Origin: CAMEON01 sp045577755
Lineage (GTDB): Bacteria > Bacillota > Clostridia > Oscillospirales > CAG-272
Direction of reading: 5' to 3'
Assembly (NCBI GenBank): GCA_045577755.1
Contig: JAZNJA010000116.1
Location: 1-30,161 of the forward strand
Length of the DNA: 30,161 nucleotides
A model generated the notes under the pieces. The model ran no database searches, was not told where the DNA came from, and worked only from the letters and a program-made list of their open reading frames with translations. This document shows, piece by piece, positions 1-6,310 of the stretch. The stretch's first letter is position 1, and each line of letters opens with the position of its first letter. Position numbers and translations under genes: made by a program.

Positions 1-197
1 CCCTCGTAGTTCCCGTGATAGCGGGTGGAGGCGGGAGCCGTGAAGAAATCCGAGCCTTCCAGGTAGGAGAGGAGCTTGTCAGCCCCCTCGCGGGTAATGT
101 TGGTTCTGTAAATGTCCACGAACCGCTGGCGGTTCTCGGCGGCTTGCAGGGCGTAGGGGCTCAGGGAGGGATTGGGATCGGACATGGAGTAGGACAT
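1..197 (-). CDS. HD-domain hydrolase, N-terminal fragment (cut by window edge)
   Basis: Only about the first 65 codons are present; the gene runs off the left edge. The reading begins MSYSMSDPNPS and includes SDFFTAPASTRYHGNYEG. That stretch resembles the start of clostridial HD-superfamily metal-dependent phosphohydrolases, in which the histidine of RYHGN is the first metal ligand and a Gly-Gly-x-x-x-H-S segment normally follows just beyond the edge. The ATG at 197 was chosen because AAAGGAG lies 7 nt upstream; an in-frame ATG at 185 has no such site. The substrate is unknown; nucleotides or RNA are usual for the superfamily. It lies downstream of the MATE gene on the same strand with no clear terminator between them, so partial co-transcription is possible. 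The family call rests on a short stretch. Confidence 0.72.
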   Translation of the reverse strand, partial: MSYSMSDPNPSLSPYALQAAENRQRFVDIYRTNITREGADKLLSYLEGSDFFTAPASTRYHGNYE

Positions 198-282
198 GGT
201 AGGCTCCTTTCGGGAAGTGATAGGTAAGAGTGAAGAGTGAAAAGGTGAGGTGCGAAGCGTGATTGAGAGGACTATCGGATCT

Positions 283-330
283 GCCCTCTCAGTCGCCTAC
301 GGCGACAGCTCTCCCAAAGGGAGAGCCCTT
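283..330. repeat. Double-hairpin intergenic repeat
   Basis: Two adjacent perfect hairpins: GTCGCC-TAC-GGCGAC (292-306) and GCTCTCCC-AAA-GGGAGAGC (309-326). No T-run follows on either strand, so it does not look like an intrinsic terminator although it lies just after the MATE stop. From memory, near-identical double hairpins are scattered between genes in gut Clostridia; that was not checked here. Confidence 0.6.
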
Positions 331-334
331 ACTG

Positions 335-1720
335 CTATTGAGCAGTCTGCTCCGCAAGCTTCTTGCGCTTCATGAGTCGGCGGTAGAAGTAGACGCAGAA
401 GATATAGTGCACGCCGCCCGTGACGATCCAGGAGATGGGGTAGCTGATATACAGCGCCATGATCTGCCCGGGGAACAGGGGGCAGACGGTGAAGACCCAG
501 ATGATGCGGAAGACGCAGGAGCCGAGGAGGGAGACGATCATGGGCTGGACGGCCTTGCCCATGCCGCGCAGGATGCCGCAGCCCACGTCCATGAGGCCGC
601 AGAGGAAGTAGGTGGCGGCGATGATGGAGAGGCGGTTCATGCCCGCCTGCACGATGAGGTCGCGGTTCTCCCCCGAGGCGTAGATGAGCAGGAGCTTATC
701 CCCGAAGAAGACCAGCAGGCCGCTGAGGGTCAGGCCGATGACCAGCACCATGCCCGCGCATTGGAAGGAGATCTTCTTGATGCGCTCGAACTTCCCCGCG
801 CCCACGTTCTGACCGATGAAGGTCAGGGCGGTATGGTAGACCGAGTTCATGGCGGTATAGACGAAGCCCTCCAGGTTGCCCGCCGCGGTGTTGCCCGCGA
901 TGGTAACGGTGGGGTAGGCGTTGACCGCCGACTGGATGATGACGTTGGACAAGGAGAACATACAGCCCTGGAGGCCTGCGGGAAGGCCGATGGTGACCAT
1001 GCGGAGGAGCTTCTTGCCGTAGACCTTGAAGCCCGCCAGCCGCAGGGAGGTTTTGGTCTTGCTCATGTAGATGAGGGTCGCGCCCGCGGCCACGTACTGG
1101 GAAGCGGCCGTGGCGATGCCCACGCCGATGGCGCCCATGTGGAAGCCCAGCACCATAACGAGATTGAGGATGACGTTCACAACACCCGCCGCCGTCAGGA
1201 AGAACAGGGGGCGTTTGGTATCGCCGCTGGAGCGCAGGATGGCGGCCATGTAGTTGTAGACCAGACAGCCGGGCATACCGCAGAAGTAGGCCCGCATATA
1301 GGGAACGGCCTCGGCCAGCACGTCCTCGGGGGTATCCATGAGGAGGAGCAGGGGCTCGGCCATGACGATGCCGAAGATCATGACGGCGAAGCCGCCGATG
1401 ATGGAGGAGGTCAGGGCGGTGGAGATGAGCTTATCCACCTCCTCGTAGCGTCTGGCGCCCAGCTCCTGGGCGGCGATAACGCCCGCGCCCACGGCCAGGC
1501 CGATGAAGAGGTTGACAATGAGATTGATGAGTGCTCCGCAGCTACCCACGGCGGCCATGGAGGCTTCTCCCGCGAACTGTCCCACCACCGCCACGTCGGC
1601 GGCGTTGAAGAGAAGCTGGAGAATACCCGAGGCCATGACGGGTATGGTGAAACGGATCATTTTTCCGAGGACGGGGCCCTCGGTCATATTCAGCTTTTGA
1701 GAACGGGTAGGTTCTGCCAA
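335..1720 (-). CDS. MATE-family multidrug/cation efflux transporter
   Basis: A polytopic membrane protein of about 461 residues, the usual MATE length. The N-terminal signature MTEGPVLGKMIRFTIPVMAS followed by GILQLLFNAADVAVVGQFAG is typical of the clostridial NorM/DinF-like branch, which exports drugs or metabolites in exchange for Na+ or H+. The frame stays open upstream, but the promoter lies at 1773-1801, so translation cannot start far out. A TTG at 1720 with AGAAGG 9 nt upstream is preferred because relatives carry 10-20 residues before MTEGP; the ATG at 1687 is the alternative and has no clear ribosome binding site. The C-terminus is basic (MKRKKLAEQTAQ). The gene is transcribed alone from its own promoter. 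The substrate cannot be predicted. Confidence 0.9.
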   Translation of the reverse strand: MAEPTRSQKLNMTEGPVLGKMIRFTIPVMASGILQLLFNAADVAVVGQFAGEASMAAVGSCGALINLIVNLFIGLAVGAGVIAAQELGARRYEEVDKLISTALTSSIIGGFAVMIFGIVMAEPLLLLMDTPEDVLAEAVPYMRAYFCGMPGCLVYNYMAAILRSSGDTKRPLFFLTAAGVVNVILNLVMVLGFHMGAIGVGIATAASQYVAAGATLIYMSKTKTSLRLAGFKVYGKKLLRMVTIGLPAGLQGCMFSLSNVIIQSAVNAYPTVTIAGNTAAGNLEGFVYTAMNSVYHTALTFIGQNVGAGKFERIKKISFQCAGMVLVIGLTLSGLLVFFGDKLLLIYASGENRDLIVQAGMNRLSIIAATYFLCGLMDVGCGILRGMGKAVQPMIVSLLGSCVFRIIWVFTVCPLFPGQIMALYISYPISWIVTGGVHYIFCVYFYRRLMKRKKLAEQTAQ

Positions 1721-1772
1721 ATGAGTACGCCTTCTTTCTTCGTCTCCCTCGGAGGCGGATATATGCAATTTT

Positions 1773-1801
1773 ATTATACTATGATTTGTCTGTAAAGTCA
1801 A
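1773..1801 (-). promoter_or_regulatory. Sigma-A-type promoter of the MATE gene
   Basis: On the minus strand TTGACT (1801-1796), a 17-bp spacer and a perfect TATAAT (1778-1773), about 50 bp before the proposed TTG start. It lies in an AT-rich island between two GC-rich genes. Confidence 0.85.
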
Positions 1802-1899
1802 GGTGATTTGGTGAATTCGTCGGGGTTGCGGAGATTTTTTCATATGAATGGAAAAGTCCCGCCGCATAGCGGCAACAGCCGACGGGATCAGCATCATAC

Positions 1900-1930
1900 A
1901 AAAAGAGAAGCCCCCCGAAGGAGGCTTCCC
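1900..1930 (-). terminator. Rho-independent terminator of the EF-G paralogue
   Basis: On the minus strand, 18 nt after the stop codon, GAAGCC and GGCTTC arms (1928-1923 and 1912-1907), extended by C-G and T-G pairs around a TTCG loop, are followed by TCTTTTTG. Confidence 0.88.
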
Positions 1931-1945
1931 GTAATGGATTCAATT

Positions 1946-3991
1946 TTACTGCTGTGCAGCCACGATCTTATCCTGGATGTTCTTGGGCACCACGTCGTAG
2001 CCGGTGACTTCGAAGTCGAACCAGCCGCGGCCCTGGGACATCGCGCGCAGGGAGATGGGGTAGTCAGCCAGCTCGGACTTGGGAGCGGTGGCCTGGACGG
2101 TGGTGTAACCGACCTTACCCTCGTAGGGGTGCATACCCATGACGCTGCCGCGGCGCTTGTTCAGGTCGCCCATGACGTCGCCCACCAGGGCATCGGGCAC
2201 GGTGACGGTCAGATCGCCCACGGGCTCCAAAAGCACGGGAGCGGACAGCTCGAGGCACTTCTTGTAAGCCAGGTTCGCGGCCATCTTGAAGGACATTTCG
2301 TCGGAGTCGACGGCGTGGTAGCTACCGTCGTACAGCTCGGCCTTCAGCTGGACCAGGGGGAAGCCTGCGGCGCCCTTGGCCATAACGTCCTCCAGACCCT
2401 TCTGGACGTGAGGAATGAAGTTCTTGGGCACGGAACCGCCAACAGTGGCGTCCACGAAGGTCAGGCCCTCCTCCTCGCCGGGAGCGAAGCGGATCTTGAC
2501 GTGACCGTACTGACCGGAGCCGCCGTTCTGCTTCTTGTGCTTACCTTCCACGTCGCAGGGCTTGGTGATCTTCTCGCGGTAGGGGATCTTGGGATCGTCC
2601 AGCTTGACAGAGGTACCGAAGCGGGTCTTCAGCTTGGAGCAGAGGACGGCCAGGTGCATATCGCCGATACCGTAGATGCACATCTGCTTGGTCTCGGGGT
2701 TGTTCTCGTAACGGAGAGTCATATCCTCCTCCAGCATCTTGGCGATGGCCTGGGAGATCTTGGACTCGTCCTTGGCGGTCTCGGGGGTGATACCCTTGCA
2801 CATGTAGGGGGTAGCGTACTTCACGGGAGCATACACGGTGTCGCCGGAAGCGCGGAGGGTGTCGTTGGTGTTGGTGTCGGAGAGCTTGGCGATCATACCC
2901 AGATCACCGCAAGCCAGCTCCTCGACCTCGACCTGATCCTTACCTCTCATGATGTAGATGTGAGCCATCTTCTCGGAGGCGCCGGTGCGGATGTTGCGGA
3001 GAGTCTGATCTCTCTTCAGCACGCCGGACATGACCTTGAAGAAGGACATCTTACCCACGAAGGGATCGGCGATGGTCTTGTAGACGAAGATGGCGGGATC
3101 GCCCTCCACGTCGATGGCCACGGGCTTGCCGCCCAGATCCTTCTCCACCTTGCGGGCGGTAGGACGGGGGAAGGAGCCTGCGATGGCGTCCAGCATAGCC
3201 ACGACGCCCCACATATTGGTGGCGGAGCCGCAGTACACGGGAACGATGGTACCCTCGATGATACCGTTATGGAGGGCCTCAACGGCCTCCTCCTTGGTGA
3301 AGGACTCACCCTCGAAGTACTTCTCCATGAGCTCGTCGGAGGTACCGGCCAGAGCCTCGTTCAGGGCGTCCTTGTAGTCGTGAGCGGTCTGCTCCCAGTT
3401 GATCTTCATGGGAACGCCGGTTCTCTTACCCTTATCGTCGTACTTGAAGGCCTGCATATCGATCAGGTCGATCATGGTGACATCCTTACCGGTCTCCACG
3501 GGGATGAACACGGGGCAGACAGACACGCCGAAGGTAGCGTGGATCTGGTGGAACACGCGGGCGAACTTGGTCTCGGGGTCGTCGCACTTATTGATAAAGA
3601 AAGCCTTGGGAATACCGGCGGCGCAAGCAGCGTCCCATGCCAGCTCAGTACCCACCTCAACGCCGGCCTTACCGTCAACCGTAATGATGGCGGCATCAGC
3701 GACACGGACAGCCTGCTTGACTTCGCCTTGGAAGTCGAGGAAGCCGGGGGTATCCAGCACGTTGATCTTGGTGTCCTTCCAGGTCATGAACGCGGGGGTA
3801 GCGGACAGAGTAAAGCCTCTGGCCTTCTCCTCTGCGTCGTAGTCGCAGACGGTATTGGAGCCCGCGATGGAGCCCAGACGGTCGGTGGCGCCGGCGATGT
3901 ACAGCATAGCCTCGGCCAGGGAGGTCTTACCCGAGCCGCCGTGGCCCAGAAGCGCCAGGTTACGGAGTTGTTTGGTGTTGAAATCAGCCAT
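1946..3991 (-). CDS. fusA2: Elongation factor G-like translational GTPase (EF-G-2 type paralogue)
   Basis: 681 residues with a complete EF-G domain order. The G domain has P-loop GHGGSGKT (16-23), switch II DTPGFLDF (80-87) and NKCD (134-137). A domain-IV-like region contains GGSGQYGHV, and the C-terminal domain contains KRRGSVMGM. Canonical EF-G reads AHIDAGKT and DTPGH; here the histidine needed for fast ribosome-stimulated GTP hydrolysis is Phe84. That places the protein in the divergent EF-G-like/EF-G-2 group, whose members bind GTP and ribosomes but whose role (slow translocation, stress or recycling) is unsettled. The ATG at 3991 has AAAGGTGA just upstream. The gene is monocistronic, between a strong promoter (4144-4172) and a terminator (1900-1930). 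No rpsL, rpsG or tuf lies nearby, which also argues against the housekeeping fusA. Confidence 0.92.
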   Translation of the reverse strand: MADFNTKQLRNLALLGHGGSGKTSLAEAMLYIAGATDRLGSIAGSNTVCDYDAEEKARGFTLSATPAFMTWKDTKINVLDTPGFLDFQGEVKQAVRVADAAIITVDGKAGVEVGTELAWDAACAAGIPKAFFINKCDDPETKFARVFHQIHATFGVSVCPVFIPVETGKDVTMIDLIDMQAFKYDDKGKRTGVPMKINWEQTAHDYKDALNEALAGTSDELMEKYFEGESFTKEEAVEALHNGIIEGTIVPVYCGSATNMWGVVAMLDAIAGSFPRPTARKVEKDLGGKPVAIDVEGDPAIFVYKTIADPFVGKMSFFKVMSGVLKRDQTLRNIRTGASEKMAHIYIMRGKDQVEVEELACGDLGMIAKLSDTNTNDTLRASGDTVYAPVKYATPYMCKGITPETAKDESKISQAIAKMLEEDMTLRYENNPETKQMCIYGIGDMHLAVLCSKLKTRFGTSVKLDDPKIPYREKITKPCDVEGKHKKQNGGSGQYGHVKIRFAPGEEEGLTFVDATVGGSVPKNFIPHVQKGLEDVMAKGAAGFPLVQLKAELYDGSYHAVDSDEMSFKMAANLAYKKCLELSAPVLLEPVGDLTVTVPDALVGDVMGDLNKRRGSVMGMHPYEGKVGYTTVQATAPKSELADYPISLRAMSQGRGWFDFEVTGYDVVPKNIQDKIVAAQQ

Positions 3992-4143
3992 GGTAGTTCA
4001 CCTTTGTCTCCCCGCCGCACCCCGAGCTCTCCCCGGGACGGGGGCAGACACCTTTCTTTTTTAGGTGTAAATTTTTCGTTCAAGTCATGTAGCGGTAACG
4101 CAAAAAACGCAAAAACACGGTACAATATCCGAACAACAAGAAT

Positions 4144-4172
4144 ATTATACTATATTTTTGCGATTATTTCAA
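4144..4172 (-). promoter_or_regulatory. Sigma-A-type promoter of the EF-G paralogue
   Basis: On the minus strand TTGAAA (4172-4167), 17 bp, TATAAT (4149-4144). It implies a 5' leader of roughly 145 nt before the ATG at 3991, long enough to hold regulatory structure, though no known riboswitch was recognised. Confidence 0.83.
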
Positions 4173-4279
4173 GATGTGTTTTTGAACTTTTACATGATGA
4201 AATGTAGAAATTCGGGGGTGGCTTTTGTTCAACTGTCACAAATTCGGTCCAAAAAAGGGCAGAAACAAGGTATTCGGGC

Positions 4280-4308
4280 TTGACAAAAGCCGACACGGGT
4301 GGTACAAT
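4280..4308 (+). promoter_or_regulatory. Promoter of the toxin-like small mRNA
   Basis: A perfect TTGACA (4280-4285), 17 bp and TACAAT (4303-4308). Transcription would begin near 4315, giving a leader of about 127 nt before the ATG at 4442, very long for a 32-codon gene and typical of type I toxin mRNAs. Confidence 0.85.
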
Positions 4309-4404
4309 ATGTGTTGGGCTACCGACCGCTCGAAAGGGCGGCCCTACGGTGCGGTTGCTTTCCTTGTTGAAATTCATCGGGAAAGTATCTTTTGATTATT
4401 CATG

Positions 4405-4434
4405 CCTTTCCCGAAGTTTCATACGGAGGGGAGG
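4405..4434 (+). promoter_or_regulatory. Possible Shine-Dalgarno-sequestering stem in the toxin leader
   Basis: CCTTTCC (4405-4411) can pair with GGGGAGG (4428-4434), giving seven pairs including two G-U. The right arm is the ribosome binding site of the toxin ORF. Occlusion of this site in the primary transcript is a known control in type I toxin mRNAs; here it is inferred from pairing by eye. Confidence 0.45.
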
Positions 4435-4441
4435 TGATAGC

Positions 4442-4540
4442 ATGTACGTAACCTGGGAACTCTTGTTCACATTCTGTATCGTGATCATAGATCTCTTGGC
4501 TCTCGTCATTCTTATCTTTCAGAATAACAAAAAGAAATAA
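4442..4540 (+). CDS. Hol-Tox-like 32-residue membrane toxin peptide
   Basis: A very short ORF beginning MYVTWELL and ending QNNKKK, with one hydrophobic helix (about residues 7-26) and a basic tail. This layout matches the putative holin-like toxin (Hol-Tox) peptides and resembles other Gram-positive type I toxins such as Fst and TxpA, which insert into the membrane. The ATG at 4442 follows an exceptionally strong GGAGGGGAGGTGAT. The frame is open back to 4280, but that start lies inside the promoter -35 and is not credible. The TAA stop lies in the left arm of the bidirectional terminator at 4530-4579. A convergent promoter downstream would produce an antisense RNA. Peptide family is fairly likely; toxicity is an inference. 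Confidence 0.8.
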   Translation: MYVTWELLFTFCIVIIDLLALVILIFQNNKKK

Positions 4541-4579
4541 CCGCCCGCAACCTACCAAGTAAAGGCGATTATTTCTTTT
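4530..4579. terminator. Bidirectional terminator shared by toxin mRNA and antisense RNA
   Basis: AAAAGAAATAACCGCC (4530-4545) and GGCGATTATTTCTTTT (4564-4579) pair at 15 of 16 positions around an 18-nt loop. The A-rich left and T-rich right sides let it end transcripts in both directions. It includes the toxin stop codon, so both RNAs would end with complementary hairpins, as at Fst-type par loci. Confidence 0.75.
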
Positions 4580-4614
4580 ACATGATGGGAAGCAACCGTA
4601 TCGGTAGCCTCTCT
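4530..4614 (-). ncRNA. Predicted antisense antitoxin RNA
   Basis: Minus-strand RNA of about 85 nt, predicted from the consensus promoter at 4621-4649 to the bidirectional terminator. It has no start codon with a ribosome binding site. Its 5' part can form a hairpin with ACCG/CGGT at its core, and its 3' part is fully complementary to the end of the toxin mRNA, including the last codons. By analogy with RatA/TxpA and SR4/bsrG, which overlap at their 3' ends, it would block or destabilise the toxin message. Ends are estimates. Confidence 0.62.
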
Positions 4615-4620
4615 GCTTAT

Positions 4621-4649
4621 ATTATACGGCAAAAGGGCCTGTTTGTCAA
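4621..4649 (-). promoter_or_regulatory. Promoter of the antisense RNA
   Basis: On the minus strand a perfect TTGACA (4649-4644), 17 bp and a perfect TATAAT (4626-4621). It is stronger by consensus than the opposing toxin promoter (TACAAT), as expected for an antitoxin RNA made in excess. Confidence 0.85.
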
Positions 4650-4670
4650 GTCCTTTTGCCATATTTTTTT
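4628..4670 (+). terminator. Plus-strand intrinsic terminator
   Basis: GGCAAAAGG (4628-4636) and CCTTTTGCC (4652-4660) form a perfect 9-bp stem followed by ATATTTTTTT. It would stop plus-strand read-through before the tatD gene. The -35 of the antisense promoter lies in its loop. No T-run follows on the minus strand, so it is not a tatD terminator. Confidence 0.75.
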
Positions 4671-4672
4671 CT

Positions 4673-5533
4673 TCAGCCTAAAACCGCCGACAGCCCAAAC
4701 AGTTCCTCGGCGTTGCGCCCCGTCACCTCGGCCAATTCCTCCACGGTCAAGCCATGCAGAGGTGCGATGACCTCGGCGATATAGGGGATCAGGGCGGAGT
4801 GGTTGATCTTGCCGCGGAAGGGGACGGGGGCCATGTAGGGGCAGTCGGTCTCCAACAGGAGCTTGGAGAGGTCCATGGAGGCGATGACAGACCGTACCCG
4901 CTCGGCGTTCTTGAAGGTGGCCACGCCGCCAAAGCCGACGTACCAGCCGCGTTTCGTCAGCTCCCGCGCCATCTCGGCGGAGCCTCCGTAGGCGTGAAAG
5001 ACACCTTTGACGGTGGGGTACTTGAGGACCACCTCAAAGCTGTCGCCGTGGGCCTCGCGGTCGTGGATGATGACGGGGAGGCCCGTGTCGGCGGCGATCT
5101 GCATCTGTCCCTCGAAGAAGGCGCGCTGGAGGTCCTTGTCCATGGGCTGCCAGTGGTAGTCGAAGCCGATCTCGCCGATGGCTACGATCTTATCCCGCTT
5201 GCGGCGGTCGGGGTCGCTGACCCAGGCGCGAAGGGCGGCCAGCTCGGCTTCGGGGTCGAGGGGAGTCCCGTCGGGGAGGCCCTGGGCATCCTCGGGGTGG
5301 ATGCCGACGGCGGCGGCCATATAGGGGTACTTCCCTGCCATGTCCACGGCGGTTTGGCTATTGGTAAGGTTTGTGCCCACGTTGATGACGGCGGCCACCT
5401 TGGAGAGGAAGTCGGGGTCGGTCAGGAGGGTATCCGCGCCGCCGTATTTGTTGAATTTATCGTTGAAGTTGTGGGGGTTGGGGTCGAACTTGCGGTCGAA
5501 GTAGTGGGCGTGGGTGTCGGTGTAGCGGGGCAA
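4673..5533 (-). CDS. TatD-family metal-dependent nuclease/hydrolase
   Basis: A TIM-barrel TatD hydrolase of about 286 residues. Metal-site motifs, numbered from the chosen start: DTHAH (His8, His10), GEIGFDYH (Glu121), VIIHDREAH (His157), GVFHAYGG (His180) and ETDCPYMAP (Asp230). The family are DNases or D-aminoacyl-tRNA-type hydrolases working with two divalent metals. A TTG at 5533 is preferred because AGAGGTG lies 6 nt upstream; the GTG at 5542 falls inside that ribosome binding site. Residues 20-38 form an unusual Asn/Lys/Phe-rich insertion between the HxH motif and the first helix. It is last in a minus-strand series after the methyltransferase-like gene, separated from it by a small repeat element. 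Confidence 0.92.
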   Translation of the reverse strand: MPRYTDTHAHYFDRKFDPNPHNFNDKFNKYGGADTLLTDPDFLSKVAAVINVGTNLTNSQTAVDMAGKYPYMAAAVGIHPEDAQGLPDGTPLDPEAELAALRAWVSDPDRRKRDKIVAIGEIGFDYHWQPMDKDLQRAFFEGQMQIAADTGLPVIIHDREAHGDSFEVVLKYPTVKGVFHAYGGSAEMARELTKRGWYVGFGGVATFKNAERVRSVIASMDLSKLLLETDCPYMAPVPFRGKINHSALIPYIAEVIAPLHGLTVEELAEVTGRNAEELFGLSAVLG

Positions 5534-5563
5534 TCGGATCACCTCTTTCTTTTGTTATTTGGG

Positions 5564-5624
5564 GTAGGGGCGCACCTATGTGTGCGCCCTGATCGGACCG
5601 TCGGGGAGACGCCGGTCCCTACAA
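5564..5624. repeat. GTAGGG/CCCTAC-ended intergenic repeat
   Basis: The element starts GTAGGGG and ends GTCCCTAC. It contains the hairpin GGGCGCAC-CTAT-GTGTGCGCC-like (5568-5588) and a second segment, GGACCG to CGCCGGTCC, that recurs at 29,933-29,956. It fills most of the gap between tatD and the upstream gene. The same ends occur at 9,285-9,429 and 29,861-29,960. Confidence 0.65.
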
Positions 5625-5632
5625 ATCGATAT

Positions 5633-6298
5633 TCACCAGATAAACGGGATCAAACGGAACTTGACCTTCCTCGTATACTCCTCATACCCCGAAAGCTCCG
5701 CCGTCAAAAGCTTCTCTTCCCCATGGATGCGGACGACCATGATGACGGGGTAGAGGGCGAAGGGGATGAGGGCGTACCAGGAGCCGAGGATCAGGGGGAG
5801 GGCCAGGAACATGACCGTGGAGGCCGTGTACATGGGGTGGCGGACCACGGCGTAGAGACCTGTGGAGATGACGGTCTGCCCCTCCTCCACCTTAATCGTG
5901 CGGGACAGGTAGGCGTTCTCCCGCATGACCTCGGCGTAGAGGGCGTAGCCCACGAGGAACAGCACCGAGGCGACGATGACCACGGGCAGGGGGACCTTGG
6001 ACCAGCCGAAGCGGAAGTCCAGCCCCGCGAGGATGAAGCCGCTGAGGAAGACGAGGCCCATGACGGCCACCACGCCCTTTTGGGTGCCCTGCTTTTCCTT
6101 CACGTCCAGCCGCTTGCGGAGAAGGTCGCGGGCGCGGGCGAGCATGAGGATGCCCAGGAGGAGCATGGGGATGAAGAGGAGGCAGAGGAAGAGGAGGCCG
6201 CCGGGGTAGCGGATGGTTCCTGCGGGGAGGAAGAGGAGGAGGGCGACCAGGAGGAGGCCTGCGGTGAATTTGGTGAGGGCGTTGAGAAAGAGCTTCAT
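5633..6298 (-). CDS. Isoprenylcysteine carboxyl methyltransferase-family membrane protein
   Basis: 221 residues with four to five hydrophobic segments. GLYAVVRHPMYTAS (147-160), followed by a helix and GEEKLLTAELSGYEEY, is the conserved SAM-binding signature of ICMT/PEMT-like membrane methyltransferases. Bacterial members methylate lipids or are uncharacterised; prenylated proteins are not expected in bacteria, so the name describes fold only. The ATG at 6298 follows AAGGAG by 8 nt and lies 12 nt after the YhcG stop codon, so the two are probably co-transcribed. The C-terminal VKFRLIPFIW ending is usual for the family. The substrate is unknown. Confidence 0.85.
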   Translation of the reverse strand: MKLFLNALTKFTAGLLLVALLLFLPAGTIRYPGGLLFLCLLFIPMLLLGILMLARARDLLRKRLDVKEKQGTQKGVVAVMGLVFLSGFILAGLDFRFGWSKVPLPVVIVASVLFLVGYALYAEVMRENAYLSRTIKVEEGQTVISTGLYAVVRHPMYTASTVMFLALPLILGSWYALIPFALYPVIMVVRIHGEEKLLTAELSGYEEYTRKVKFRLIPFIW

Positions 6299-6310
6299 AG
6301 GGTCATCTCC

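Noticed and set aside
1808..4207. Very long plus-strand open frame opposite the EF-G paralogue (also 263-1795, 4754-7006, 9384-11648)
   Set aside because: They lie exactly antisense to well-identified genes, lack ribosome binding sites and encode low-complexity Gly/His/Asp/Val-rich sequences expected from GC-rich codon bias on the other strand.
4280..4441. Longer 86-residue form of the toxin ORF
   Set aside because: The upstream start codon lies inside the -35 of the promoter; the strong ribosome binding site fixes the ATG at 4442.
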